Source: Clostridium sp. AF27-2AA (GTDB taxonomy: Bacteria > Bacillota > Clostridia > Lachnospirales > Lachnospiraceae). Taken from it: 64,000 bases of DNA. The position numbers and the translations under genes are program-made. The notes beneath the pieces were generated by a model, which had not been told where the DNA came from, searched no databases, and worked only from the letters and a program-made list of their open reading frames with translations. Position 1 is the first letter of the stretch. Each line of letters starts with the position of its first letter. The DNA lies in assembly GCF_003478505.1 (NCBI RefSeq), contig NZ_QUFI01000006.1:62001-126000 (forward strand), read 5' to 3'. Below, one piece after another: positions 27,312-37,300 of the stretch.

Positions 27312-30300
27312 TTACTTATCATCTTCGCGTTTCTTGCTGACTGCCACGAATGCCGCGAGCATCATGCTGGACAGGAAGAGTACCAGTCCGCTTGCTCCGC
27401 TCTGACCGGTCTTCGGAAGTGCCGCTAACGGAACGTCCTCATCATCGATCACAAGCAGATCAGCTGCTCCATCTTCGTTCGGCAGGTTTGCTAACGGAAC
27501 TGCATCCGGGTCAATGGTTACGGTTGTTGCTCCTGGGCCGCCGGACGGTGTAGAACCGTTGTCTCTCGGGCCAGAAGAACTTCCGCCACCTCCAGAGGAG
27601 CTTCCGCCACCTTCGCCGCCATTATTGTTATTGCTGTTACCAGTAATCTCTAAGCTTCCGTTTACATATTCAATATCATAGTTAGAAGCTTTTCCTACCG
27701 TAAACTTTGCATCTGACGGTACATTAGAAGATTTACCAGGCTGTAACTGAGAACCTGTTACTTTTACAGTTCCAATTACATCTCCACCTACAAGTCCAGT
27801 ATTTTCAGTTGCTTTCTCCACGCTCCAATTACCACTAACAAGTACGGTTCCGTCATACTGTTTCTTATCACTTGCTGCCGTAATTGTTACCTTACGCGGA
27901 TTAATTTTTAATAAACCAGTGTCTGTTGCATTTACTGTAAACTGTTCAGTTACATCCTGCCCATCACTGTCTTTTACAACTGCTGTTCCTACAATCGTGG
28001 TCACATAGCCATTTCCTGTAGGATCTACATCCGTTTCAGTTCTGCTGCAACTCAGGCCTTCTACAGTATAGGTCTTCCCTCCAAAAGTTAACTTATCATA
28101 AGTAACTCCGGATGCCGTCTTAGCAGTTCCATCGTATGTATATTCTCTATCCGGTGCATTTGCCGTAATCACATACTTGGTGCCACGATCTTTAACTTTA
28201 AGAGTTCCGTTTACATAGCTGATCTGATAGTTCGTTGCCTTGCCGCTTGTAAAGCTTGCTTCTGACGGTACGTTGGATGAGCTTCCCGGATATAACTGGG
28301 AACCAGTTACCTTTACGTCTCCAATCGTATCAGTTCCTACCAGGCCGGTAGTTTCTGTTGCTGCTTCTACACTCCAGCCTGCATTGGTAAGAACGGTTCC
28401 ATCGTATTCCTTCTCATCACTCGCTGCCGTTACTGTTACCTCACGCGGGTTAATCTTCAGAAGGCCGGTATCAGTTGTATCAACACTAAACTGACTTGTT
28501 ACATCATTGCCAGCACTGTCTTTTACAACTGCCGTTCCTACAATCGTGGTTTCATATCCTGCTGGATCCGCATCTGTCTCTGTTCTGCTGGAACTCAGAC
28601 CTTCTACAGTATAGGTCTTCCCTCCAAAAGTTAACTTATCATAAGTAACTCCGGATGCCGTCTTAGCAGTTCCATCGTATGTATATTCTCTATCCGGTGC
28701 ATTTGCCGTAATCACATACTTGGTGCCACGATCTTTAACTTTAAGAGTTCCGTTTACATAGCTGATCTGATAGTTCGTTGCCTTGCCGCTTGTAAAGCTT
28801 GCTTCTGACGGCACGTTGGATGAGCTTCCCGGATATAACTGGGAACCAGTTACCTTTACGTCTCCAATCGTATCAGTTCCTACCAGGCCGGTAGTTTCTG
28901 TTGCTGCTTCTACACTCCAGCCTGCATTGGTAAGAACGGTTCCATCGTATTCCTTCTCATCACTCGCTGCCGTTACTGTTACCTCACGCGGGTTAATCTT
29001 CAGAAGGCCGGTATCAGTTGTATCAACACTAAACTGACTTGTTACATCATTGCCAGCACTGTCTTTTACAACTGCCGTTCCTACAATCGTGGTTTCATAT
29101 CCTGCTGGATCCGCATCTGTCTCTGTTCTGCTGGAACTCAGACCTTCTACAGTATAGGTCTTCCCTCCAAAAGTTAACTTATCATAAGTAACTCCGGATG
29201 CCGTCTTAGCAGTTCCATCGTATGTATATTCTCTATCCGGTGCATTTGCCGTAATCACATACTTGGTGCCACGATCTTTAACTTTAAGAGTTCCGTTTAC
29301 ATAGCTGATCTGATAGTTCGTTGCCTTGCCGCTTGTAAAGCTTGCTTCTGACGGTACGTTGGATGAGCTTCCCGGATATAACTGGGAACCAGTTACCTTT
29401 ACGTCTCCAATCGTATCAGTTCCTACCAGGCCGGTAGTTTCTGTTGCTGCTTCTACACTCCAGCCTGCATTGGTAAGAACGGTTCCATCGTATTCCTTCT
29501 CATCACTCGCTGCCGTTACTGTTACCTCACGCGGGTTAATCTTCAGAAGGCCGGTATCAGTCGTGTCAACTCTGAACTGATTTGTTACATCATTGCCAGC
29601 ACTGTCTTTTACAACTGCCGTTCCTACAATCGTGGTTTCATATCCTGCTGGATCCGCATCTATCTCTGTTCTGCTGGAACTCAGGCCTTCTACGGTGTAC
29701 GTCTCTCCTCCAAAAGTTAATGTATCGTAAGTAACTCCGGATGCTGTCTTGGCTGTTCCATCGTATGTGTATTCTCCATCCGGTGCATTTGCCGTAATCA
29801 CATATTTAGTACTGCGATCTTTAACTTCAAGAGTTCCGTTTACATAGCTGATCTGATAGTTCGTTGCCTTGCCGCTTGTAAAGCTTGCTTCTGACGGCAC
29901 GTTGGATGAGCGTCCCGGATATAACTGAGAACCAGTTACCTTTACGCTTCCAATCGTATCAGTTCCTACCAGGCCGGTAGTTTCTGTTGCTTTTTCCACA
30001 CTCCAGCCTGCATTGGTAAGAACGGTTCCATCATATTCCTTCTCATCACTCGCTGCTTTAACTGTTACCGGACGCGGCTTAATCTTCAGAAGACCAGTAT
30101 GAGTTGATTCCACAATATATCTTCTGCTGTCATCAATCTTTCCAACCGCATTTTCCGTAAATGTGGACGCATACTCTGCTGCATCTGTTCCGTTTGCTAC
30201 AGCTGTTATCCTACTGAATACTACTCCAGAAACAGAGCAGGTATAACCATGTACATTTTGTTCATTTCCATTATAAGTCTTCTCATCACTATTGGCAGTC

Positions 30301-33300
30301 AAAATTACGTTCTTATAATAGTAGAAATTAATAATATTGGCTTCGGAACCAAGCGTTAAAGACTGCGGTGTATTGATAGCCGTATAACCTTCAGCCTCAA
30401 CAGGTACTTCATCATTTATGACATCACCAAAATGCTTACCTGTTACTGTTTTTGATTCTGCCACAGAAGTTGTAGTTCCTGCCCAATAATAATTTACTGT
30501 GTAGGATACTTCTTTCGGAGTCCACTTTGCCTTAAAAGTAACATTATTATCTGGCATCATGAATTTTTCATTAGCTACATAAACATGAGAATCATCATCC
30601 TGACGATCCCAGCCATTAAAATCATAGCCTGTTTTTGTCGGAGTTGTGCCAACTACATATACATTTGAATCTGCATTTTTAAAATATGTACTTGGAATAT
30701 TCCAACTTCCACCATCCAAATCATAATTTACATTATATCCAGCAACATACTTTGCGTAAAATTCTTTATTCGCACGCATTGCATATGGGAAAGATATTAC
30801 GTTACCTGTAAACTGCTCGTTATCATACCAACCTACAAATGTATAGGTAACGCCATTTTTTACTTTTGTATCTGGATAAGCTGCCACTGTAGTAGCAGTC
30901 GGTGCTGTTGTATCTCCGCTACGATATGGGCCAGACTGCTGTACTGATTGGAAACCAGTCTCGCCAGCATCTTCCACATAATAAATTGCATTGTAAAAAT
31001 CTTTAACTACAATACGAACTTGACAATCAACATGCTTATCTGGATTAGAACTATTATTTCGTGAAATTTTATATGGTATTAACGTAATTGACTGAATATC
31101 ATCTTTCGTTAACGTGACACCATTATACTTACTTTCAACACTTCTTTTATATGCATTAAAAATCGCATCCCAATGAGAACCATATTTGTTCTTATCAATA
31201 GTCCATGTGGATCCAGTAGATCCATCTGGCCATGTAAGAACTCTATGTGTCGGGCTATACATATTTTTTCCAGAATCTACCCAAGTGCCGCCGGTTACTG
31301 TAATAGTTCCTGTTCCGATGCACTCTCCCCATTGATCTCTAGCATTAGATTTAGGATCGCTAGTCGGTGTTTTTAAATAATAGAACAACGCCTTATCTGT
31401 TGACTGTGTCGCAGGTATTACCGTAATTTCTTTCGTTTCTGTATAAACTTTAGCATCAACAAAAGAAGTTGCATGCACCGTCACAATGGCGGTTCCAGGA
31501 GCAACTCCCGTCACATTTCCAGTATTATCCACTGTGAGAATTGCTGTATTCGAAGATTCCCATTCTAATGAAGAAGCTGCAGACCCTACTGGTTCTGTTT
31601 TTGCAGTCAACTTGATACTGTCAAATGCTTTCACCGTATCTTCACCGGTTAAGGTCACTCCAGTGATTGGATCTGCGGTAACGGTAATGGTCGCCGTATC
31701 CTCTCTAGGATTCCCGCCCCAATAATTATGATAAACATGGGTGATCGTTGCAGTTCCGACTCCAACCGCTGTTACCGTAGCAGTCTGTCCTCTTCCGGTC
31801 ACCGTCAAAGCGCTCTCATTCGAAGATGACCAGCTTACATAATACCCGCTCTTGTCACTTTCAAGCGTCTGTGTCTGACCAATCTTCATAGTAGTATTAT
31901 ATTTTTCAATAGAAGCTGCCATAACACCACTCGATGCTGTCACCGCATAAATCGTAAAGTGCTCTGCCTTGAATCCAACTTCTTCTACAGCCTCACCCTC
32001 TACGCTCTGCTCGCTTACGCTCTCCAGCTTCAGCTCGCTGGCCTCTACTGCTTCTGCCTTTTCTGCAGTCAGCTGGGTCTTGCTGGTGTCGTCTACGGCT
32101 ACGATCTCTACTTTGTCGGAGATCTCAGTCATTTCCTGAATCGGAGCGCCAGTGAAGGTTACGTCTACATAGCCGTCCTTGGACCAGCTGTTGCTGAGCT
32201 TCTCTCCATTATAAAGAAGGTTGATGTCGTATGCTAATACCTTGTTGAATTCCGCACCCTCGGACTCGCTTTCCATTTTCTCTTTGATGGTGTCGCCAAG
32301 TGCCTCGGTTACTTCGGTTGCGTCAAGCTCGGTGCCTTCCGGAATGATGCCTTCTTCTGCGTGCAGTTTGATGGTTACGCCATCGCTGCCCACATAGGAT
32401 GCGTTGAATTCCGGATGTGCCACGTCTGCAGTCTCTTCCAGTCTTGCTACGATCTCCAGATCTTCGCTTACTTCTTCTACTGCGTAAACGTGTGCGTATT
32501 TCTCCAGGTTGGATGCGCTGGCTACGCCTGCTGCGTCTACTTCTTCCAGTTCCTCGCCGTTGGCGGTTACTTCGGTGATCTCATAACCCACCTGCGGGTC
32601 TACTGCGAAGTACAGGGTCTCGCCCTCGTTTACGGTATGAGCGCCCTTGATTGCTGCTGCGCCTACCGGGTCTACAGAGTAATCTACGTTGTACTGGCCT
32701 TCTACTGCTGCCTCGCCAACCAGATCTTCTGCCTTCACTGCATAGGCTCTTGCGTTTGCGCGTCCCCAGATGGTTACGGTGTTGTATGCCTTACCTGCCA
32801 GCTCGCCCATCAGTTCGATGGAATCGTCCTCCAGGAACTGCTCATCGCCATCAAAGTCAACTTCGCTGCTGTCACCATTGTTATCTGCCGGATTCTCAGC
32901 CGGAGCCTTGGTTTCGTCGTTTACAAGCTCACCGTCTTTGGTCTCGTCAGCCACGGTCTCACCGTCTGCGGTTTCATCTGCTGCGGTGGTCTCGTCTGCC
33001 TTAGACTCATCTGCTACGGTTTCTTCGGTCTTATCCTCAGCAACAGTCTCTTCTGCCTCGGTGGTCTCCGGAATAGCCTCGGTTTCCTTTTCCGGAACCT
33101 CAGCCTTATCCTCGGTCTCAGCCTCAGTTTCTTCCTCAGTGCTGTCTGCTAAGGTTTCCTCAGCCACTTCTGCGCTGGTGCTTACGCGGAATACTTCTTT
33201 TGCGGAGATGGATGCAGTTGCGCTTCCCTCTTCTGCCTGAAGCTCTTCCTCTGCTGCCGGTGCTTCGGTCTCAGGCTCAGCTGCTTCGGTTTCTTCTGCA

Positions 33301-34085
33301 GTCTCTTCAGCCTCTGCCTCGGTCTCCTCTGCTGCAGTGGTCTCGTCGGTCTCAGAAGAATTCTCAGCGCCGGTGGTTTCCTCGGTCTCGCCGCTCTCGG
33401 AAGCGTTCTCGCTCTCGGTTACGTCTGCCTTGGTTTCTTCCTCAGTCTCATCGGAACCGTTCTCAACAGTCTCAGAGGTTTCGCCTTCCGGCTTTACAAC
33501 CTCTGCCTGCGGCTTCTTTTCATCGTCCACCATGGTGGTGCCGCTGTAGTCTTCCGCGTTCTCCACGCCCTCTGCATCTTCGATGTTGGTGGTGTTCGGA
33601 TTTACGGTGACACGTGCAGTTTCATATCCACTTACGTTTGCGCGGAAGGTTACTGCCATGTCGCTCTCATTGATGAACAGGAATACCACATCGTCGGTAC
33701 CTGCGTTGTAGAATACCTGCAGATCTGTATGCTCTGTCGCATAACTGCTGTCGATATCTACATCGAGCTGATATACCTTTCCGGCCTTGCTTCCTATTAA
33801 CTTTTCATAGGAAGTTTTCAGGCTCTTCTGTTTTGCCTTCAGCTCTAATGAAGAAAAATCAAACACATCTCCGCTTTCCAGAGCGGTGCTGATCGCGTCT
33901 TCCAGTTCACTGCTGTCGAGCAGGAACAGAGAGCTTGTTTCTTCGCCTGCCGCAAACGCTACGGTCAGGTTCGTGCCAAAGTTGGTTACAACCATGGCTA
34001 CGGTCAGCATAAACGCCACGATGCGTTTATACTCGTGCCTGATGACTTTTTTCAGGCCCAGTGTTTTCGCTTCGAGTCCTTTCAT
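27312..34085 (-). CDS. Giant LPKTG-anchored surface protein with Ig-like and MBG repeats
   Basis: 2257 residues. Signal region 1-47 (AFMLTVAMVVTNFGTNLTVAFA), then a Glu/Thr-rich stalk at about 190-420. Uncharacterised beta domains follow to about 720, then two bacterial Ig-like (Big_2) units at about 730-905 (ITGVTLTGEDTVKAFDS). An InlB-type repeat (TFVGWYDNEQFTGN, KAKWTPKE) and a MucBP-like unit (YTVNYYWAGTTTSVAE) lie at about 1060-1295. A long array of MBG-type domains at about 1295-2130 is built on the alternating motifs YTYDGTAKTASGVTY and KEYDGTVLTNAGW. A Gly/Ser/Asn linker and ALPKTGQSG plus hydrophobic tail end the chain. Probably a sortase-anchored adhesin. AAGGAG ribosome site. The regulator gene upstream may control it. 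Confidence 0.92.
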   Translation of the reverse strand: MKGLEAKTLGLKKVIRHEYKRIVAFMLTVAMVVTNFGTNLTVAFAAGEETSSLFLLDSSELEDAISTALESGDVFDFSSLELKAKQKSLKTSYEKLIGSKAGKVYQLDVDIDSSYATEHTDLQVFYNAGTDDVVFLFINESDMAVTFRANVSGYETARVTVNPNTTNIEDAEGVENAEDYSGTTMVDDEKKPQAEVVKPEGETSETVENGSDETEEETKADVTESENASESGETEETTGAENSSETDETTAAEETEAEAEETAEETEAAEPETEAPAAEEELQAEEGSATASISAKEVFRVSTSAEVAEETLADSTEEETEAETEDKAEVPEKETEAIPETTEAEETVAEDKTEETVADESKADETTAADETADGETVADETKDGELVNDETKAPAENPADNNGDSSEVDFDGDEQFLEDDSIELMGELAGKAYNTVTIWGRANARAYAVKAEDLVGEAAVEGQYNVDYSVDPVGAAAIKGAHTVNEGETLYFAVDPQVGYEITEVTANGEELEEVDAAGVASASNLEKYAHVYAVEEVSEDLEIVARLEETADVAHPEFNASYVGSDGVTIKLHAEEGIIPEGTELDATEVTEALGDTIKEKMESESEGAEFNKVLAYDINLLYNGEKLSNSWSKDGYVDVTFTGAPIQEMTEISDKVEIVAVDDTSKTQLTAEKAEAVEASELKLESVSEQSVEGEAVEEVGFKAEHFTIYAVTASSGVMAASIEKYNTTMKIGQTQTLESDKSGYYVSWSSSNESALTVTGRGQTATVTAVGVGTATITHVYHNYWGGNPREDTATITVTADPITGVTLTGEDTVKAFDSIKLTAKTEPVGSAASSLEWESSNTAILTVDNTGNVTGVAPGTAIVTVHATSFVDAKVYTETKEITVIPATQSTDKALFYYLKTPTSDPKSNARDQWGECIGTGTITVTGGTWVDSGKNMYSPTHRVLTWPDGSTGSTWTIDKNKYGSHWDAIFNAYKRSVESKYNGVTLTKDDIQSITLIPYKISRNNSSNPDKHVDCQVRIVVKDFYNAIYYVEDAGETGFQSVQQSGPYRSGDTTAPTATTVAAYPDTKVKNGVTYTFVGWYDNEQFTGNVISFPYAMRANKEFYAKYVAGYNVNYDLDGGSWNIPSTYFKNADSNVYVVGTTPTKTGYDFNGWDRQDDDSHVYVANEKFMMPDNNVTFKAKWTPKEVSYTVNYYWAGTTTSVAESKTVTGKHFGDVINDEVPVEAEGYTAINTPQSLTLGSEANIINFYYYKNVILTANSDEKTYNGNEQNVHGYTCSVSGVVFSRITAVANGTDAAEYASTFTENAVGKIDDSRRYIVESTHTGLLKIKPRPVTVKAASDEKEYDGTVLTNAGWSVEKATETTGLVGTDTIGSVKVTGSQLYPGRSSNVPSEASFTSGKATNYQISYVNGTLEVKDRSTKYVITANAPDGEYTYDGTAKTASGVTYDTLTFGGETYTVEGLSSSRTEIDADPAGYETTIVGTAVVKDSAGNDVTNQFRVDTTDTGLLKINPREVTVTAASDEKEYDGTVLTNAGWSVEAATETTGLVGTDTIGDVKVTGSQLYPGSSSNVPSEASFTSGKATNYQISYVNGTLKVKDRGTKYVITANAPDREYTYDGTAKTASGVTYDKLTFGGKTYTVEGLSSSRTETDADPAGYETTIVGTAVVKDSAGNDVTSQFSVDTTDTGLLKINPREVTVTAASDEKEYDGTVLTNAGWSVEAATETTGLVGTDTIGDVKVTGSQLYPGSSSNVPSEASFTSGKATNYQISYVNGTLKVKDRGTKYVITANAPDREYTYDGTAKTASGVTYDKLTFGGKTYTVEGLSSSRTETDADPAGYETTIVGTAVVKDSAGNDVTSQFSVDTTDTGLLKINPREVTVTAASDEKEYDGTVLTNAGWSVEAATETTGLVGTDTIGDVKVTGSQLYPGSSSNVPSEASFTSGKATNYQISYVNGTLKVKDRGTKYVITANAPDREYTYDGTAKTASGVTYDKLTFGGKTYTVEGLSCSRTETDVDPTGNGYVTTIVGTAVVKDSDGQDVTEQFTVNATDTGLLKINPRKVTITAASDKKQYDGTVLVSGNWSVEKATENTGLVGGDVIGTVKVTGSQLQPGKSSNVPSDAKFTVGKASNYDIEYVNGSLEITGNSNNNNGGEGGGSSSGGGGSSSGPRDNGSTPSGGPGATTVTIDPDAVPLANLPNEDGAADLLVIDDEDVPLAALPKTGQSGASGLVLFLSSMMLAAFVAVSKKREDDK
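28062..29690 (-). repeat. Three near-identical 543-bp tandem coding repeats
   Basis: The same 543-bp unit (181 residues, two MBG half-units) occurs three times with only scattered single-base differences. Diverged partial units lie on either side (27650-28061 and 29691-30110). The near identity implies recent duplication or gene conversion and makes the copy number prone to change and to assembly error. Confidence 0.92.
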
Positions 34086-34144
34086 ACTTCTCTCTCCTTT
34101 TCCCTTTATTTTGGCTATCTGAACGTGAATAAGAACGTTTTCCA

Positions 34145-34162
34145 GACAATGATTTCATTGTC
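34145..34162. promoter_or_regulatory. Perfect inverted repeat in the surface-protein leader
   Basis: GACAATGA TT TCATTGTC (8-2-8) lies about 60-77 nt upstream of the surface protein start, just downstream of a possible -10 (TATATT). It could be an operator or a leader hairpin. Confidence 0.5.
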
Positions 34163-34277
34163 ATGTTCAATATACGCTTTGGGGCGTTACGTCAGCTGTT
34201 ACTTTCCGCATTTTCTCTGGATTTTTTTCTCATTTCTTCCACATTTTATGCCCGTCTCTGCCCTTCTTAACGTTTTC

Positions 34278-35618
34278 TTAATTCTCGCTTTCCGGAACAT
34301 GTTCTCCGGTATTTTCTGTTACCGGTTCTTCGGAGATTTCCAGCTCCTTGACATTCTTTCCCATGTTCTTTTTCAGGCTGTCTCCGGCAACAGCCAGAGC
34401 CGGTCTGCAGGCATAATAGACATCAATCTTCTTTCTCCGGTTTGCTGCCCGGAAATTCTTGCACACGCGGTCTGCCGCGATGTGGCATCCCTTCTGGTCT
34501 GTGCTGGTTACCAGTACCAGGAACTGGTTCTTGCCGTAGCGGGTATACAGGTCTGAGCGGCGCACGGAACGGATGATCGCGCGCTCCAGTCTCTGCCGTA
34601 CCTCCTCCAGCTGTTCAGAGGATTCCAGCGGCTCGCCTTCCCGGTCAATAAGGGTAAAGAGTACCAGATGCGCTCTGGTATCTTCACGTCCCAGCACCCA
34701 GACAATGTAACGGTAAATGTCGATGAAGGTCAGGTAATCACAGCGGGTCGCGCCAAACACGTTGGGATCCGGTTTTAAGTGCTGCTGGATCTCCTCGATG
34801 TTATTCATCTCGTACTGGATCATGTTGCGGATGGCCCGGTAATGCTCCATCATCTCCTCTGACATGCGGATGCCATATTCCTGCTGGGATTCCTTGGCGA
34901 TCTGCTCATAGTATTCTACCGCTGTCTGGTAATCCTTCATGGCGGTCAGGCATTCCAGCTTGACCAGCTGCCACTCCTCATAGGGATAGCGGCTGAGGGC
35001 CTGCTCGCAATAAGGGAGCAGCTCCTCGTAGCGGTTCTGTTTTTTCAAGAGTCTGGTGAGTTCCCGTAAGACCTTGAAGTAAAGCTCCTGATACTTCCAG
35101 TTCGCGGCAGATACCCAGTCATCAGCGATCATCAGCGGCAGGAACTCGCCCTTGTAAAGGCCGCAGGCCTCCTCCAGAAGCTCCACCGCTTTGACCGGGT
35201 CCTTTTCCTCCAATGCTGCCATGACCTGTTTCTGGAACACTTCTACGTCCAGCTCCACATCTACGTGATCCGCTGTCCACATATATACGCCGCCCTTTGT
35301 GGAGATATACTCTCCATCCGGCAATCCGGCGGCAATCAGGCTCTTTCTCAGGCGGAAGATCATGGCCCGCAGGGAATTGGCTGCCTGCTCGGTATCACTG
35401 TCTCCGTAAAGCTGCTCCAGAAGGCGGATCCGGCGGATACCCTCGCCTCTGCTGTAGATGAGAAGCATCAGCAAATGGAGCATTTTACTGCTGAGGCTCT
35501 TGCCCAGCAGAACCGGCTGCCCATGGTAAGTCATGCTGAAGCCTCCAAGCATCTGAATATAGATCACGTTTTCCATTACTTCTGTATGCAAATTATCATG
35601 TACTGTTGTCTTTTCCAT
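34278..35618 (-). CDS. BTAD/SARP-type transcriptional regulator with degenerate GGDEF-like domain
   Basis: 446 residues from the ATG at 35618 (GGGAGG 8 nt upstream). A winged-helix DNA-binding domain at about 20-115 (RLRKSLIAAGLPDGEYISTKGGVYMW is visible in pieces) leads into a bacterial transcriptional activation (BTAD) helical-repeat domain at about 120-265. The C-terminal part, about 295-410, has the layout of a GGDEF domain (AHLVLFTLIDREG; SDLYTRYGKNQFLVLV), but the signature reads GKNQF (362-366), so cyclase activity is unlikely. It may sense a nucleotide or bind a partner. It is immediately upstream of the LPKTG surface protein, same strand, 190 bp apart. Confidence 0.75.
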   Translation of the reverse strand: MEKTTVHDNLHTEVMENVIYIQMLGGFSMTYHGQPVLLGKSLSSKMLHLLMLLIYSRGEGIRRIRLLEQLYGDSDTEQAANSLRAMIFRLRKSLIAAGLPDGEYISTKGGVYMWTADHVDVELDVEVFQKQVMAALEEKDPVKAVELLEEACGLYKGEFLPLMIADDWVSAANWKYQELYFKVLRELTRLLKKQNRYEELLPYCEQALSRYPYEEWQLVKLECLTAMKDYQTAVEYYEQIAKESQQEYGIRMSEEMMEHYRAIRNMIQYEMNNIEEIQQHLKPDPNVFGATRCDYLTFIDIYRYIVWVLGREDTRAHLVLFTLIDREGEPLESSEQLEEVRQRLERAIIRSVRRSDLYTRYGKNQFLVLVTSTDQKGCHIAADRVCKNFRAANRRKKIDVYYACRPALAVAGDSLKKNMGKNVKELEISEEPVTENTGEHVPESEN

Positions 35619-35631
35619 AACGAATTCCTCC

Positions 35632-35709
35632 CTTGTGCCCTTAATATAGCAATCTTGTGCCCAAGATACAAGCACTTCGGCAGAATTGGTCAAACCTCGA
35701 CAGAATTGG
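35632..35709 (-). promoter_or_regulatory. Promoter and direct-repeat operator candidates of the BTAD regulator
   Basis: On the minus strand TTGTAT (35666-35671), 17 nt, TATATT (35643-35648) form a promoter. GGGCACAAG occurs twice (35632-35640 and 35654-35662, 22-bp pitch), inside and just after the promoter. A second pair, CCAATTCTG(T/C)CG, occurs at 35678-35689 and 35698-35709 (20-bp pitch). SARP-type regulators bind direct repeats spaced by about 11 or 22 bp, so autoregulation is possible. Confidence 0.55.
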
Positions 35710-35736
35710 GATAAAATCAGGCCAAAAATGTAAAAA

Positions 35737-35766
35737 ACGCCCGGCAGCAATTCTCTGCCAGGCATC
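35737..35766 (-). terminator. Terminator after spoVG
   Basis: GCCTGGCAG...CTGCCGGGC stem followed by GTTTTTT on the minus strand. Confidence 0.85.
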
Positions 35767-35786
35767 TTCAGACTTTCATTATTTGT

Positions 35787-36068
35787 TTATGCCAGCTCTT
35801 CCTGCTGGTCCTCCAGTGCCGCGGTCGCGTAACGCTCCAGAATCACGGACTGGATCATATCGCGGGTTCCCGAATTAATCGGATGTGCGATATCACGGTA
35901 CTCACCATCCGCAGCCTTGCGGCTCGGCATGGCAATGAACAATCCTTTCTCGCCTTCGATGACCTTGATGTCATGAACAACAAACTCGTTATCTATGGTA
36001 ATGGAAACGATTGCTTTCATTTTCCCTTCTTTTTCGATCTTTCTCACTCTCACATCTGTTATTTGCAT
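35787..36068 (-). CDS. spoVG: Septation/sporulation regulator SpoVG
   Basis: 93 residues, the usual length. [20 protein letters not shown] and the strongly conserved [11 protein letters not shown] and YRDIAHPIN segments identify SpoVG, a small RNA/DNA-binding protein that affects asymmetric septation, capsule and other surface genes in Firmicutes. It has its own terminator, and a GAGGGG-like ribosome site (GGGGGAGGGG region) precedes it. Confidence 0.96.
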   Translation of the reverse strand: MQITDVRVRKIEKEGKMKAIVSITIDNEFVVHDIKVIEGEKGLFIAMPSRKAADGEYRDIAHPINSGTRDMIQSVILERYATAALEDQQEELA

Positions 36069-36178
36069 GTGGAAACCCCTCCCCCGTTCTTATGCGGCAG
36101 TCCGGAGACAGACGAAATGCCCACCCCGGTCAGCCGTCTGCGTGTTTTCATGATGTCATAAGCGAATACTCCACACTG

Positions 36179-37300
36179 TTACAGCGTATAGCGCTCATTC
36201 TTTTCAATAACAATCTTGATATCATCCGGCGTACCGATATAGGTGGTATTGGCACGGATCGTATCGCGGCTCTCTACGATGCAGTTCTCAATGACGGTAT
36301 TGTCACCGATGTAAACATCGTTCAGAATGATAGAATTCTTGATCACGCAATTGTTTCCCACATATGCTTTCTTAAACAGAATAGAGTTCTCTACAGTTCC
36401 GTTGATGATGGAACCGCTGGAGATGAGACTGTTTTTAACCAGGGCACCCGGATTGTATTTTGCCGGTGGAAGATCATCCACCTTGGAGTATACATCCGGA
36501 TATTCCTTGAAGAAGTAGTTGCGTACTTCCGGTTTTAAGAAGTCCATGTTGGTCTTGTAGTAAGAATCTACAGATGCAATGTTGCTCCAGTAGGAATCCA
36601 GCTTGTATGCGTAGATACGTTTTAAGTTCTTATAACGTACCAGGATATCGCGTACAAAATCCACACGGTCTTCTGCGGCGCAGCGTTCGATGAGTTCGAT
36701 GAGCTGGCGTCTGCGGATCACATAGATACCACAGGAGATGGTGCTAGAGGTGGATACCATAGGCTTCTCGTCAAAGTCGACGATGCGGCCGTCATCGTTC
36801 AGTTTTACCTGGCCGAAACGGGTGATATCCTCTGTCTCTGGCATGTCCTTGCAGACTACGGTGATATCTGCCTTTTTCTCAATGTGATATTCCAAAACCT
36901 TGTTGTAGTCCAGCTTGTAGATACCGTCGCCGGCAGCAATGACTACGTATGGTTCATGACTGTTCTTTAAAAAGGAAAGGTTCTGGTAGAGGGCGTCTGC
37001 GGTGCCGCGGTACCAGTCGCTGTTCTCTGCGGTGATCGTCGGGGTGAATACATAAAGTCCGCCCTGTTTTCTTCCGAAATCCCACCACTTGGAGGAGCTT
37101 AAATGCTCGTTTAAGGAACGGGAGTTATACTGGGTAAATACTGCCACGTTCTGGATATGGGAGTTGCTCATGTTGCTGAGCGCAAAATCAATGCTGCGGT
37201 AGCTGCCTGCAACCGGCATTGCGGAAATCGCGCGCTTGTTGGATAATTCCCGCATTCTCTTACTGTTTCCGCCTGCTAATACAATACCAATCGCTTTCAT
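36179..37300 (-). CDS. glgD: Glucose-1-phosphate adenylyltransferase subunit GlgD
   Basis: 373 residues. The N-terminal nucleotidyltransferase domain starts [21 protein letters not shown]; compared with GlgC, the catalytic GG-x-GTRL region is altered (GGNSKRM), as usual for the regulatory GlgD subunit. The C-terminal left-handed beta-helix ([20 protein letters not shown]) is the allosteric region. It pairs with GlgC to make ADP-glucose for glycogen. The start overlaps the glgC stop (ATGA), so the two are coupled. Confidence 0.95.
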   Translation of the reverse strand: MKAIGIVLAGGNSKRMRELSNKRAISAMPVAGSYRSIDFALSNMSNSHIQNVAVFTQYNSRSLNEHLSSSKWWDFGRKQGGLYVFTPTITAENSDWYRGTADALYQNLSFLKNSHEPYVVIAAGDGIYKLDYNKVLEYHIEKKADITVVCKDMPETEDITRFGQVKLNDDGRIVDFDEKPMVSTSSTISCGIYVIRRRQLIELIERCAAEDRVDFVRDILVRYKNLKRIYAYKLDSYWSNIASVDSYYKTNMDFLKPEVRNYFFKEYPDVYSKVDDLPPAKYNPGALVKNSLISSGSIINGTVENSILFKKAYVGNNCVIKNSIILNDVYIGDNTVIENCIVESRDTIRANTTYIGTPDDIKIVIEKNERYTL

